The translations under genes were made by a program, and so were the position numbers. Below are positions 8,401 to 17,300 of a stretch of DNA of 64,000 nucleotides, piece by piece. Source of the DNA: Anaerolineales bacterium (lineage in GTDB: Bacteria; Chloroflexota; Anaerolineae; Aggregatilineales; J027); the NCBI GenBank assembly GCA_020634155.1, contig JACKCI010000002.1, forward strand, positions 1,364,001 to 1,428,000. Direction: 5' to 3'. Positions within the stretch are counted from its first letter, which is position 1. Each line of letters opens with the position of its first letter. The notes beneath the pieces are model-generated. The model was not told the DNA's origin and searched no databases. It saw only the letters and a program-made list of their open reading frames with translations.

Positions 8401-11400
8401 CTTGCACTTGCTGTTCTTGAGCCGCTGGCGATTCACTGGGTGGGAAGGCTTGGCGTCCTGTCGTCCCCGATGCAGGACGTTGACCGAAAGCTGACGCACT
8501 TGCCGCTCCTTCAATAGGCCGTCGTCCGGGTAGGGCGGCTGTGCTGTCCCCATCGTTGCTTTCAGTTGGGGTGTTACTCGCACCTGAATCGGTGGAGGTG
8601 GCTCCTCCACGCCCAAACATGCTTCGTCGGCCTGCGCTGCCTGTATCCTCGTCGGTTTGACCTCCCAAAGCGCTACTAGCAAGGGCTGCCGCTCCTATCG
8701 CCAGACCCGCCCCTGCTATTGAGGATTTGTCCGTTTCTTGCCCATCTCGACGCTGACCCACACCATCGCTGGCTTTATCATCGGCGGTCTTAGCTGGTGG
8801 GGTGCTGGTTTCAGCATCAGGTGTCGCTGACCGTCCAGAGCGTCCAAACAGCCCGCCTCGCTTGCTTTGGTCGGTCTCGGTCGTGGCTGGCGGTGTACTG
8901 GTCTCAGCATCAGGGGTCGCTGAACGCCCAGAACGTCCAAACAGCCCGCCTCGCTTGCTTTGGTCGGTCTCGGTCGTGGCTGGCGGTGTACTGGTCTCAG
9001 CATCAGGGGTTGCTGACCGCCCAGAGCGCCCCAGTAATCCACCGCGTTTACCCTGCTCACCTTCAATTGCCGCCGCTGCTGCTGAAGCTGCGACCACCAG
9101 ACCCTCGGCCTTATCGGGTTCGGTTGTTGGCGTTGATGCGGTTGTGGCGTCAGGGGCTGCTGAACGACCAGAGCGCCCAAACAGTCCACCGCGTTTACCT
9201 TGGTCGGTCTCGGTGGCGGGCTGTGCGTCATCCGATTTCAGCGTAATAGGGCGTCGTCCGCTGGGGGCTTCTGACCCTGTTGTGCTGAGTGCTGGTTGTT
9301 CACCTGTGGCGGTGATACCCACTTGGGTTGGCTCATCTAAGCGCCGTCCAGTCCGTCCGCTTAAATCACGGCTTGGGGCCGCATCTGCAGCGGGTGTTTC
9401 AGGTGCTTGGCTGCGTCCACCCCGTCCCATAAAGCCGCGCCGTTGGGGAGCGTTTTGCTCTTGGGTGGGGGCCTCAGTAGCAACCGCTAAAGCAGCAGCG
9501 GCTCCAGCAGCGACCTCAACAGGTGCCTCTCGCCGACCACCCCGCCCAAAGAGACCTTGGCGCTTGGGGGTGCTATCGCTGCTAACAACGGGTTCAGCAC
9601 TTCGCCGTCCGCGTTTGCCTTGGTCTTGGCGTTGTGGGGCGTCGCCATCAGTATCAGCCGTAATCGGCGCGTTGCTTGGTGCAGCGGTTCGCTTACCTGC
9701 GACCTCGGCTGCTTTCTTCTTTCGACCACCTGTTGCCTCGGCTGCAATCGGGGCCGCAGCAGCAAGGGTTGGCGCTGTGACTGGCGTCTCAACGCGCTCA
9801 ATGGCACGCTGCGCTTGGCGGGCATGACGACGTGCAATCATCCCAGCCGCAATCTTCTCAAATGAGAGATCGAAGGCAAAGAAGATACCTAATCCCCACC
9901 AAAAGAATAAGAAGGCTTCAAATACCCAATCGCCGAGTTGACGGTGGAACCAAATATACAAAACATGCCCAACCACCCCGCCGCCACTACCTTGTTGCCA
10001 CAGGGCATCGCTGGCGGTTTTAAGGGCCTCTTTGTCGGGAAAAAACTGGACTTCGGGAAAGCCGCTAACGAACTTGCCTATAAAGAATAAGTCGAGCCAT
10101 TGCAGGGTGGTTACAAAAGCGAGATAGGTCAATAGATAGCCCATCAGTCGGAAGTAATCGACATCGAACATCTTGCCAAAGTGCCGCAAAATCAACCACC
10201 CGCCGACATAGCCGAAGACGATAATCCATACAAACCGTCCAATCCCAAATAGCTGGGCCGCGTAGCTATCCACTTCAGCCATAAAGCCGCGTGCTTCAGA
10301 TGTAGCAAATTGGGTTTGGAGCCACCCAAACGCCAAAATCGCAGCAATTGCAATCAACCCCCCACCCAGCAAGTCCAGCTTGCGGTCAAGGGTAATCGGT
10401 GAGGTGACATTACGGGGTAGATTCTCAACCTTGGGCAAGGGGGCTGCTCTTTGGGTAGCCTTTACTGCCTTCGCTGGCTCAGATCGTCGAGCAGGGGTTG
10501 CTGCACGATCGTCCTTTTTCCTATCATCTTTCTTGGGGGTGGCTTTATCCGCCTTATCTCCACCTCGTCCAAACGGTAAGAAACCTCGGCGTTCTTTCTG
10601 CTCTTTTGGCTCCTTGGCTGCTTTCTCACGGCCTTTTTTGCCGTCTTTCTTATCATCTTTTTTGCTTGCATCAGCCCCAAAAGGGGTTCGGCCTGTTGGA
10701 GGTGCCGACCGTGAACCGCCAGCAGGTGTTCCGGTTACTCCTGTTGGGCTACGACCAAAGCTCGATGATGTCCCGCCGCTTGGCGAAGACGAGGTCGTTG
10801 AGCGCCCAAAGCTGGATGGCTTGCTGCTGGAGGCCGGAGATGATGCTTGACGTCCCCCACTTGGCGAGGAGCCACCGAAGGGGGTACTGCCACTGGCTGG
10901 TTGTTGTCGCCCACCTGAAAATGATGAACCTTGGCTTCCACCACCACTAGGGGGGCTGGGTGTTGATGGACTACGCCCAAAGGGAGCGCGGCCTGTATCG
11001 CCTGTATCTTTGTCTGTGCTGGTAGTGCGCGAAGGCCCACCAAAGGGGGTACTCCCACTGGCTGGGGGACGGCTGCTTGAAAACGACGAATTGGGGCTTC
11101 CGCCGCCACCACTAGGGCTACTAGGTGCTGATGGGCTACGCCCAAAGGGGGCGCGGCCTGTATCGCCTGTATCTTTGTCTGCGTCGGCAGTGCGCGGAGG
11201 CCCACCAAAGGGGGTACTCCCACCAGATGAGGGGCGGCTACTGGTAAATGATCCTGTTCGGCCTCCTGCACCTGTATCACTGTCGCTATCGCTGGTAGAG
11301 CGTGCAAAAGGACTGCGTCCACCGCCTCCTGCTGGCCCTCCGCTAGAACCGAAGGTGCGTCCGCCGGGGTCATCGCCCGCTCCACCACTCGGTGAGCGTC

Positions 11401-11827
11401 CACCAGAACCGAAAGTCCGTCCACCGGGATCATCACCGGAACCACCGCTTGGCGATCGCCCACTGGCTCCGAAGGTACGCCCACCGGGGTCGTTGCCTGT
11501 GGGTGAGGGATTGGCTGAGGTGCGGCTAAAAGGACTACGGCTGCCTGCGTCAGGCGTAGAGGAAGCTACTGGTGGTTTGCTATCGCGGCCACGCCCAAAA
11601 AGGTTGCGTCCGCTGCCACCAGTCTTGTCGTCGGCTGGTGTATCATCAGAACCACCACTGCGTGCGAAAGGACTCCGTCGGCCTGCGCTGCTGTCCTCGG
11701 ATGGTTTATCGTTGCCACCACGCCCCCCAAAAGGGGTACGCCCACCCGTCGGTTTATCGTCGGCTTTGGCACTAGCGGGTTTTGATGACTTCTTGTCGTC
11801 GTCGCCTTTGTTTCGTCTAAATCCCAT
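5486..11827 (-). CDS. ftsK: FtsK/SpoIIIE-family DNA translocase, 2113 aa with giant repetitive linkers
   Basis: Membrane-anchored DNA pump that clears chromosomes at division or sporulation-like events. Order of parts: residues 1-470, Gly/Ser/Pro-rich and repetitive (RSPFxR, GRTPFG motifs), with a charged Lys/Asp/Glu stretch near 400-450; about 480-670, four or more transmembrane helices; about 680-1575, a second disordered linker with FGRSGR-type and RRTPFEFAGRKP repeats; about 1580-1980, the alpha/beta motor with Walker A GATGSGKS near 1744 and Walker B-type VVIIDELADLM; about 2036-2085, the winged-helix gamma domain that reads polar DNA sequences; and an Asp/Glu tail. Typical FtsK proteins are 750-1400 residues, so roughly 1400 residues here are linker. 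The motor and gamma domains look intact. It stands alone on its strand between convergent and divergent neighbours. Confidence 0.95.
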   Translation of the reverse strand: MGFRRNKGDDDKKSSKPASAKADDKPTGGRTPFGGRGGNDKPSEDSSAGRRSPFARSGGSDDTPADDKTGGSGRNLFGRGRDSKPPVASSTPDAGSRSPFSRTSANPSPTGNDPGGRTFGASGRSPSGGSGDDPGGRTFGSGGRSPSGGAGDDPGGRTFGSSGGPAGGGGRSPFARSTSDSDSDTGAGGRTGSFTSSRPSSGGSTPFGGPPRTADADKDTGDTGRAPFGRSPSAPSSPSGGGGSPNSSFSSSRPPASGSTPFGGPSRTTSTDKDTGDTGRAPFGRSPSTPSPPSGGGSQGSSFSGGRQQPASGSTPFGGSSPSGGRQASSPASSSKPSSFGRSTTSSSPSGGTSSSFGRSPTGVTGTPAGGSRSAPPTGRTPFGADASKKDDKKDGKKGREKAAKEPKEQKERRGFLPFGRGGDKADKATPKKDDRKKDDRAATPARRSEPAKAVKATQRAAPLPKVENLPRNVTSPITLDRKLDLLGGGLIAIAAILAFGWLQTQFATSEARGFMAEVDSYAAQLFGIGRFVWIIVFGYVGGWLILRHFGKMFDVDYFRLMGYLLTYLAFVTTLQWLDLFFIGKFVSGFPEVQFFPDKEALKTASDALWQQGSGGGVVGHVLYIWFHRQLGDWVFEAFLFFWWGLGIFFAFDLSFEKIAAGMIARRHARQAQRAIERVETPVTAPTLAAAAPIAAEATGGRKKKAAEVAGKRTAAPSNAPITADTDGDAPQRQDQGKRGRRSAEPVVSSDSTPKRQGLFGRGGRREAPVEVAAGAAAALAVATEAPTQEQNAPQRRGFMGRGGRSQAPETPAADAAPSRDLSGRTGRRLDEPTQVGITATGEQPALSTTGSEAPSGRRPITLKSDDAQPATETDQGKRGGLFGRSGRSAAPDATTASTPTTEPDKAEGLVVAASAAAAAIEGEQGKRGGLLGRSGRSATPDAETSTPPATTETDQSKRGGLFGRSGRSATPDAETSTPPATTETDQSKRGGLFGRSGRSATPDAETSTPPAKTADDKASDGVGQRRDGQETDKSSIAGAGLAIGAAALASSALGGQTDEDTGSAGRRSMFGRGGATSTDSGASNTPTESNDGDSTAALPGRRPIEGAASASAFGQRPASGTTGRQAFPPSESPAAQEQQVQAKPDREAFMPRRTAFDIPAVKAPAEDETPLASTEVKAEEPTPVSEAPAARRTPFEFAGRKPTAPSEEAVAPDSTPAARPTPDAGPARRTPFEFAGRKPVTDEATSAEGSTATGEPKGENGPATEKPAAQRPMFDFGERKAPAGDLTPSPEAVKSEDQTPARRTPFEFTGRPAPTPVGEEGKGNGEKAAASLETPAAHPTMRPMDAGDDDTGDDDQAAAAARRASGERRSVFGNPTPSTESPAAATGLFTRRTENDTDSGIFRRREPTDAAPPMDLPGRAGGSAESSTEAAPTAPEEAPPTLEPAKPRGMNFTSAPTEALGRRLPSKDQEPPAEDDLSATKDIIASEQTAPVTEAPAKAAVSDKSELGKTEKTETPAVVVPPIPAKTTESTPAKAEERTPTPKAAMPEKAPEAKATPPVSKAPDGAKAAASEPAPTGPARWQPPDFRELLQEGSNQDIDQAYLLEQARIIEDTLDSFGAPGRVVEVNTGPVITQFGVEPNYIEKRGGSRSRVKVAAIASLDKDLALALAAKSIRIEAPVPGKGYVGIEVPNSEAALVSLRDVMDSEQHDKHVTKSKLTIGLGKRVDGGAVSADLTQMPHLLIAGATGSGKSICVNAVIACLLLQNTPAELQFIMVDPKRVELAGYNGIPHLVAPVVVDLERIVGVLKWVQREMDDRYKRFASAGARHIIDYNSKLPAGADKMPYLVVIIDELADLMMLAPDETERLIARLAQMARATGIHLIISTQRPSVDVVTGLIKANFPARIAFAVASSVDSRVILDQPGAEKLLGRGDMLYQAPDSPAPLRMQGVYVSDPELNRVTHYWKSTAALSRGGTRPITKLSVPETPPLPKIVSRSERVLGDSSSGMGARPSARQPDFWQQVKEAEKDDDEDMPTGEDELYDEAVELVAQRRKASISMLQRHFRIGYTRAARLIDIMEEHGVVGPAESGAKPREVLIDSNGKEIDYDDDEDDE
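8805..9083 (-). repeat. 93-bp tandem repeat (31 aa), three copies inside ftsK
   Basis: Units begin at 8805, 8898 and 8991, exactly 93 bp apart. The second and third units are nearly identical over most of their length; the end of the third diverges. Each encodes a FGRSGRSATPDAET-type block (about residues 915-1007). In-frame, near-identical copies indicate recent expansion by slippage or recombination. Confidence 0.9.
10877..11220 (-). repeat. 165-bp repeat (55 aa), two full copies plus a partial one in ftsK N-terminus
   Basis: The stretch encoding STPFGG followed by KDTGDTGRAPFGRSP recurs at a 165-bp interval (landmark AAAGGGGGTACTCC at 11042 and 11207; a degenerate third landmark near 10877). 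It lies in the N-terminal cytoplasmic linker of the FtsK-like protein. Confidence 0.75.
11346..11507 (-). repeat. 60-bp repeat (20 aa), three copies in ftsK N-terminus
   Basis: Units start at 11346, 11406 and 11466 and encode GDDPGGRTFG followed by a GRSPSGG-type segment. Copies differ by several silent and replacement changes, so this array is older than the 93-bp array. Confidence 0.8.
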
Positions 11828-11937
11828 GCTGGTTAAACCCCAAAATGAACACCTTTATCATACCACAAAACCACAGGGGTTACTGTTTGAAAGCCGTCAG
11901 CTATAATGTTGGGGTATATCAACAAAGGAAGCCATCG

Positions 11938-12405
11938 ATGATTCAGCTTGTTCCTATGTCCATCAGTGATTTCGAGATTTATCTCAATGAGTCCATCCAA
12001 GGCTATGCCGATGAAAAAGTCAAGGCGGGTAATTGGTCAGCCGACGAAGGCCTAGAGCGCTCCCGCCAAGAATTTGCCCAATTGTTGCCTGATGGTGTGG
12101 CAACTCCTGACAACTATCTCTATACCCTCCAAAATGAGGATGAGGAATCCGTCGGGATTCTGTGGGTTGCCAAGCGAGTATGGGGTGGTCGGCCCGTTGC
12201 CTTTGTCTATGATGTTGCTATCCAAGAGGATTACCGTCGTCGCGGCTATGCCCAGCAAGCATTTCTGGTCTTGGAGGACGCTATGCGTGAAATGGGTATG
12301 GTGGAGATCGCCTTACACGTTTTTGGGCACAATCACGCTGCCCGTGCGCTCTATGAAAAGCTTGGCTATACCATTACCAATATCAACATGAGCAAGCAGC
12401 TCTAG
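11938..12405 (+). CDS. GNAT-family N-acetyltransferase
   Basis: A 155-residue protein from the ATG at 11938 (MIQLVPMSISDF). The GNAT acetyl-CoA-binding segment is visible as VAIQEDYRRRGYAQQAF (near residues 93-109), matching the R/Q-x-x-G-x-G/A motif A. A typical motif B (NHAARALYEKLGY, near 136-148) follows. It acetylates an amine on a small molecule or protein; the substrate cannot be read. A TATAAT hexamer lies at 11902-11907. The upstream in-frame ATG at 11845 would precede this hexamer, so the shorter start is preferred. It diverges from ftsK and is followed by the tRNA gene. Confidence 0.85.
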   Translation: MIQLVPMSISDFEIYLNESIQGYADEKVKAGNWSADEGLERSRQEFAQLLPDGVATPDNYLYTLQNEDEESVGILWVAKRVWGGRPVAFVYDVAIQEDYRRRGYAQQAFLVLEDAMREMGMVEIALHVFGHNHAARALYEKLGYTITNINMSKQL

Positions 12406-12419
12406 CGCCGTTTTGCCAA

Positions 12420-12449
12420 TTGACACGCTCCCCCTGCTGAGACTATAAT
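12420..12449 (+). promoter_or_regulatory. Consensus promoter of tRNA-Ala
   Basis: Perfect TTGACA (12420-12425) and perfect TATAAT (12444-12449) separated by 18 bp. Transcription would start near 12456, a few bases before the tRNA 5' end at 12463. Confidence 0.85.
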
Positions 12450-12462
12450 GCGGGCAGATTGC

Positions 12463-12535
<73 letters not shown>

Positions 12536-12543
12536 CAAAAAAC

Positions 12544-12575
12544 AAAGCCACCCAAGCGCGGGTGGTTTTGCTTTT
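12544..12575 (+). terminator. Rho-independent terminator of tRNA-Ala
   Basis: The stem CCACCC (12548-12553) and GGGTGG (12560-12565) encloses AAGCGC and is followed by TTTTGCTTTT. It begins 9 bp after the tRNA; the A-rich left flank may also serve the convergent GH13 gene. Confidence 0.8.
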
Positions 12576-12587
12576 ATATTACTGACG

Positions 12588-14066
12588 CTATAGGCTCCAG
12601 ACCCCGCCACTACGGGGCGCAAGTATCAAGGTCAGCTTGCCACCACCCTCAATGGGTGCTTCACCATCTCCGAAGGCCCGTTGCAATTGTGGCTCCCCCT
12701 CGATTATGTCACCCAATGAGCAAGTAACCGTCTGTGCATCCATCCCGACATTGACCGCCACCAATAGCGTTTCCTGCTCATCTTGACGGGCGAAGACATA
12801 AACATCCCCTTCCGCCAGCACATCCTGATAGCGCCCACGTCGCAGGGCTGGATGGGCGTTACGGAGCGCGATGGCTGCTTTCATATAAGCCAACATCTCG
12901 GTATCCCATGTGTCGGGTTGCTCCCAAGGGAAGGCCCAGCGTGCCTCAGAGTCATCTAAGGGCTTTTCGGTATCATGGCTGCCCCGAATGCAAATCTCAC
13001 TTCCATAATAGATACTAGGTGCGCCGGGGTAGGTCATTTGCAGCAGGGTGCCGAGTCGTACCGATGCCTTGTCCCCTCGTGCAATGGACAAATAGCGGGC
13101 CGTGTCATGGCTGTCCAGCAGGTTCATCTGAACTTGGGTAACGTTCCAGTCATACAGGCCGAGTAAGCGCTGAATGGCTTGGCTATACCCCGCTGCATCA
13201 AGTGCCGGATAGGGCGTGTAGGAACGGTCTTTGACCAATTCGATGCTGACCCGTTCCCCAGCAGTGAAGGCAATCGCGGCGGCAGTCCATTCATAGTTCA
13301 TGGTGGCATCAAAGCGGTCACCTTGCAGCCACTCTTGGGCCTCTTCCCAGATTTCAGCCACAATATAGGCTTCGGGGTTAATGGCCTTCACACGGCTACG
13401 GAATTCTTCCCAGAAGCCGGGGGTGGTAATCTCGGCAGCCACATCCAAGCGCCAGCCGTCAATCTCAAATTCGCGCACCCAATACTCCCCCACGCCCATC
13501 AAGAACTCGCGCACGGCGGCGGTATCGGTGTTGAATTTAGGCAGGTCGCGCAGGTTATACCATGCCACATAGTTGGCGGGCTTGCTGCCATCATAGGGGT
13601 GTAGCGGCCATGCCTCCACCGTGAACCAATCTAGATATGCCGAGGCCGCCCCTTGCTCCAAAATGTCATTAAACTGGAAGAAGCCACGACTGGCATGGTT
13701 AAACACACCATCCAACACAACCCGAATCCCGCGCTTATGGGCTTCGGTGACCAACTCACGCAAGGCTGCATTGCCTCCGAGCATGGGGTCAACTTGATAG
13801 TAGTCATGGGTATGGTAGCGATGATTACAGGCCGATTGGAAAATCGGATTGAAGTAGAGCGCGTTGATGCCAAGGTCTTGGATATAGTCGAGATGCTCCA
13901 CAACGCCCAGCAAATCACCGCCTTGATAGCCTTTAGGGGTTGGCTGGCTGCCCCACGGTTGCAGGCAATTCGACTTCTGCACGCGCTGGCTCTGAGCAAA
14001 GCGGTCAGGGAATATCTGATAAAATACGGCGTCTTTTACCCATTCGGGGGTTGTAATTTGTTGCAT
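12588..14066 (-). CDS. GH13 alpha-amylase family glycosidase (neopullulanase/cyclomaltodextrinase-like)
   Basis: A 492-residue cytoplasmic enzyme that hydrolyses alpha-1,4 bonds in maltodextrins. The start MQQITTPEWVKDAVFYQIFPDRF is typical of the subfamily. The family's four regions are visible: DGVFNH (region I, near 117), GWRLDVAAE with nucleophile Asp (near 207), VAEIWEEA with acid/base Glu (near 236) and LLDSHDTARY with the transition-state Asp (near 320). The C-terminal beta domain is present. No signal peptide is seen. It is convergent with the tRNA and divergent from the alpha-mannosidase gene, which suggests a shared carbohydrate-turnover neighbourhood. Neopullulanase or maltogenic amylase activity is most likely. 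Confidence 0.9.
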   Translation of the reverse strand: MQQITTPEWVKDAVFYQIFPDRFAQSQRVQKSNCLQPWGSQPTPKGYQGGDLLGVVEHLDYIQDLGINALYFNPIFQSACNHRYHTHDYYQVDPMLGGNAALRELVTEAHKRGIRVVLDGVFNHASRGFFQFNDILEQGAASAYLDWFTVEAWPLHPYDGSKPANYVAWYNLRDLPKFNTDTAAVREFLMGVGEYWVREFEIDGWRLDVAAEITTPGFWEEFRSRVKAINPEAYIVAEIWEEAQEWLQGDRFDATMNYEWTAAAIAFTAGERVSIELVKDRSYTPYPALDAAGYSQAIQRLLGLYDWNVTQVQMNLLDSHDTARYLSIARGDKASVRLGTLLQMTYPGAPSIYYGSEICIRGSHDTEKPLDDSEARWAFPWEQPDTWDTEMLAYMKAAIALRNAHPALRRGRYQDVLAEGDVYVFARQDEQETLLVAVNVGMDAQTVTCSLGDIIEGEPQLQRAFGDGEAPIEGGGKLTLILAPRSGGVWSL

Positions 14067-14341
14067 TGGGAATGTCCTTTTTTAGCCTTTAAACGTGGAC
14101 AGATGGTTTAATCACGGGTGCCGTTGTCATGTGATGGGTGGGTGTATCGGTGGCTAAAATAGCATGACAACGGTCTCGATTGTACCAGACTTCCGATGAA
14201 GCCAAGAGACAATTCCCCTAGGCGTAGTTTTGCGCTCTGGGGTGGGGTGCGGGATAATGGCGGCAACGGCAGGCTTTGACACGGCAATAAGCATTTCCTG
14301 CCGAAAATTTATTGATAATCTACTGGAAAAGCGCAAACCCC

Positions 14342-17300
14342 ATGCACCAGATACGCTGGACTCTCCCTAAAATTCGCAACCGCTTACATCTCATTCAACC
14401 CTTGGTATATCAACGCCGTTTCCCCTTGGCCCCCTTCCGCCTTGTGAAGCACCAGACCTCCGCCGATTTACCCGCTCTTGATGCTGACCCCACCATAGGC
14501 GACCTGATTCATGTCGGTGATTTCTGGGTCGAACCGGATATGAACTTCACGCTGCTGACCACCTTCACTTGCCCCACCGATGGGCTGGCCGACGTGCCGC
14601 TGATATTGCATTTGCCACTTGGCACCGAGGGCGATTTTAGCCACCCCGAAGCGCTGGTCTATGTCGATGGTGTACCCCTTTCCGCCTGTGACCGTCATCA
14701 CCATGAGGTCGCACTGCCGGATGCCCTGCGCGATGGACGGCCCCACACCTTGGGCCTGCATGGCTGGACAGGCATGACATGGACAACCGAGCGTTGGTCA
14801 GCCACCGAACAAGCCAAACGCATCGCTATGGGGGAGTGCGCTATTGTGCAGATTAATCCCGTGTGCCGTGCCTTTATCACCGCCGCCCGTAATGCACTAG
14901 AAACCGTCGAGGTCTTGGATGATAACGCTGTCGCTAAGGGCCATCTCCTCAATGCGTTGGATGCGGCTTTCAAGCAACTCGATACTCGTGAGCCATTCGG
15001 TGAGGCTTTTTATGAGAGCCTGCCCCTTGCGCTGGATACCCTCAATCAAGGTATTGCCCAAGCGGGCCAGCCCCTAGATGTCAACATTGTGGCGGTTGGG
15101 CATGCTCATATCGACGTGGCGTGGCTCTGGACGTTAGGCCAAACCCGCCATAAGGCCCGCCGCACCTTCTCCAACGTTATGAGCTTGATGCAGCAATTCC
15201 CCGATTTTCGTTTTACCCAGAGCCAGCCCCAACTCTATGATTACATTCGCCAAGATGCGCCCACCCTATTTGAGCAGATTCAAGCGCGGGTCGAAGATGG
15301 TCGTTGGGAATTGACGGGCGGCATGTGGGTAGAGGCCGATTGCAACCTATCGGGTGCCGAGTCTTTGGCGCGTCAATTTTTGCTAGGGCGTACCTTCTTC
15401 CGTGAACACTTTGGGGTGGGGCAGGATACGCCGATTCTGTGGTTGCCGGATGTGTTCGGCTATGCGTGGAATCTGCCACAATTGATTAAACAGGCCGGAC
15501 TTGAGTATTTCTTCACCATCAAAATTGGTTGGAACCAATACAACAAGCTGCCCTATGATAGCTTCTGGTGGCAAGGGCTGGATGGTACCCGCGTTTTGAC
15601 CCACTTCAGCACTACTCAACGCGCCAAGGTCGATTCCCCTGCTACCTATAACGCCGCAGCCAACCCTAGTGAGACTCTCGGCACATGGCAGCATTTCCAG
15701 CAAAAAGAGCATCAACATACCCTCCTGATGAGCTACGGTTATGGGGATGGGGGCGGTGGTCCAACCCGTGAGATGCTCGAAAACATTAGCCGCTTGCGAG
15801 GTTTTCCCGCTATGCCGCGCTTGGTATCGGGCAAGGCCATCGACTTCTTCCGCCAAATGGAAGCCGAAGCGGGCGCGACCCTACCCACATGGAACGGTGA
15901 GCTTTATCTGGAATACCATCGCGGCACCTATACCACCCAATCGCGCAACAAACGCGCTAACCGCAAGAGCGAATTCTTGCTGCATGATACCGAGTTCCTT
16001 GCAGCACTCGCCACCTCCCTTGACCCCGACTATCGCTATCCCACCGCCGACTTGCGCCAAGCGTGGCAAGTGGTCTGCTTGCACCAATTCCACGACATTA
16101 TCCCCGGTAGCAGCATCACGCCCGTCTACACCGAGTCGATGGTGGTCTATGCCGCCCTAGAGGAGACCGCTACCGCCCTCCGTGATACCGCCATTGCCGT
16201 TATCGGTGAGCAGGTTGGCGGGGATGTACTGGTTATTAATCCCACTAGCTTTGAGGTCAATGGATTGGCTTTGTGGCCCGAACCCCTTGCCGCTAATGAG
16301 CATCTAGAAACCAGTGACGGGCGCACCTTATTCACCCAAAGCACCCCTAACGGCACATGGATTGGGACGGGGCCGTTAGCGCCTTATAGTGTATCGGCCT
16401 TGCGACGGGTGGCTGGCCCTGCCCCCATGATTAAATCGGCCTTGTCGGTCAGTCCTACCCACCTTGAAAATGCCTTGCTACGGGTTGAGCTAAACACCGA
16501 CGGTGACATCATCCGCATTTTCGATAAGATTCACGGGCGCGAGGTACTCCCCGCAGGTCACATCGCCAACCAACTCCAAGCCTTTGAAGACCGCCCCCTG
16601 AACTGGGATGCGTGGGATATTGACATCTATTATGATGACAAGCAATGGCTGGCTGAACCTGCTGAGTCGGTGCGAGTGGTGGAAGGTGGGCCGCTACGGG
16701 TCGCCCTCGAAATCAAGCGCCGTATCCTGAATAGCACCTTCACCCAAACCCTTGCCTTGACCCACAACGCCCCTCAACTCGACATTGAAACTGTGATGGA
16801 TTGGCACGAGCGCCATATCCTGCTCAAAGCCGCCTTTCCGGTGGATGTGTTGACCCCCGCCGCCACCTATGAGATTCAATGGGGTCATGTTCAACGCCCG
16901 ACGCACCGCAACACCTCATGGGATTGGGCGCGTTTTGAGACTTGCGCTCAGAAATGGGTCGATTTAAGCGAAGGGGATTATGGGGTCTCGTTGCTGAATG
17001 ATTGCAAGTATGGGCATGACATCCGTGATAATGTCATTCGCATTAGCCTATTACGCAGCCCTGTCTCGCCCGACCCCACCGCCGACCAAGGCCAACACCG
17101 TTTCAGCTATAGCTTGCTGCCTCATGCGGGCGCGGTGGGGCAACCGACCATTGCGGCGGCCTATGCTCTCAATAATCCGGTGCTGGCTGTGACCAATCCC
17201 ACCGCCTCATCAGCACCCGCCATTGTGCCGCCCTTGCTACAAGCCAATCGCCCCAACATCATCATTGAGACCATCAAGCAAGCTGAGGATGGGCGCGGCC

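Noticed and set aside
8805..9083. Minisatellite independent of a gene
   Set aside because: The unit is a multiple of three and stays in frame with ftsK, so it is coding.
8802..9827. Long plus-strand open frame opposite ftsK (341 codons)
   Set aside because: Same reason; the product repeats SASGVADRPERP because it mirrors the 93-bp repeat.
11010..11906. Plus-strand open frame over ftsK N-terminus (298 codons)
   Set aside because: Antisense shadow of the repeat arrays, running past the ftsK start; proline-rich with no recognisable domain.
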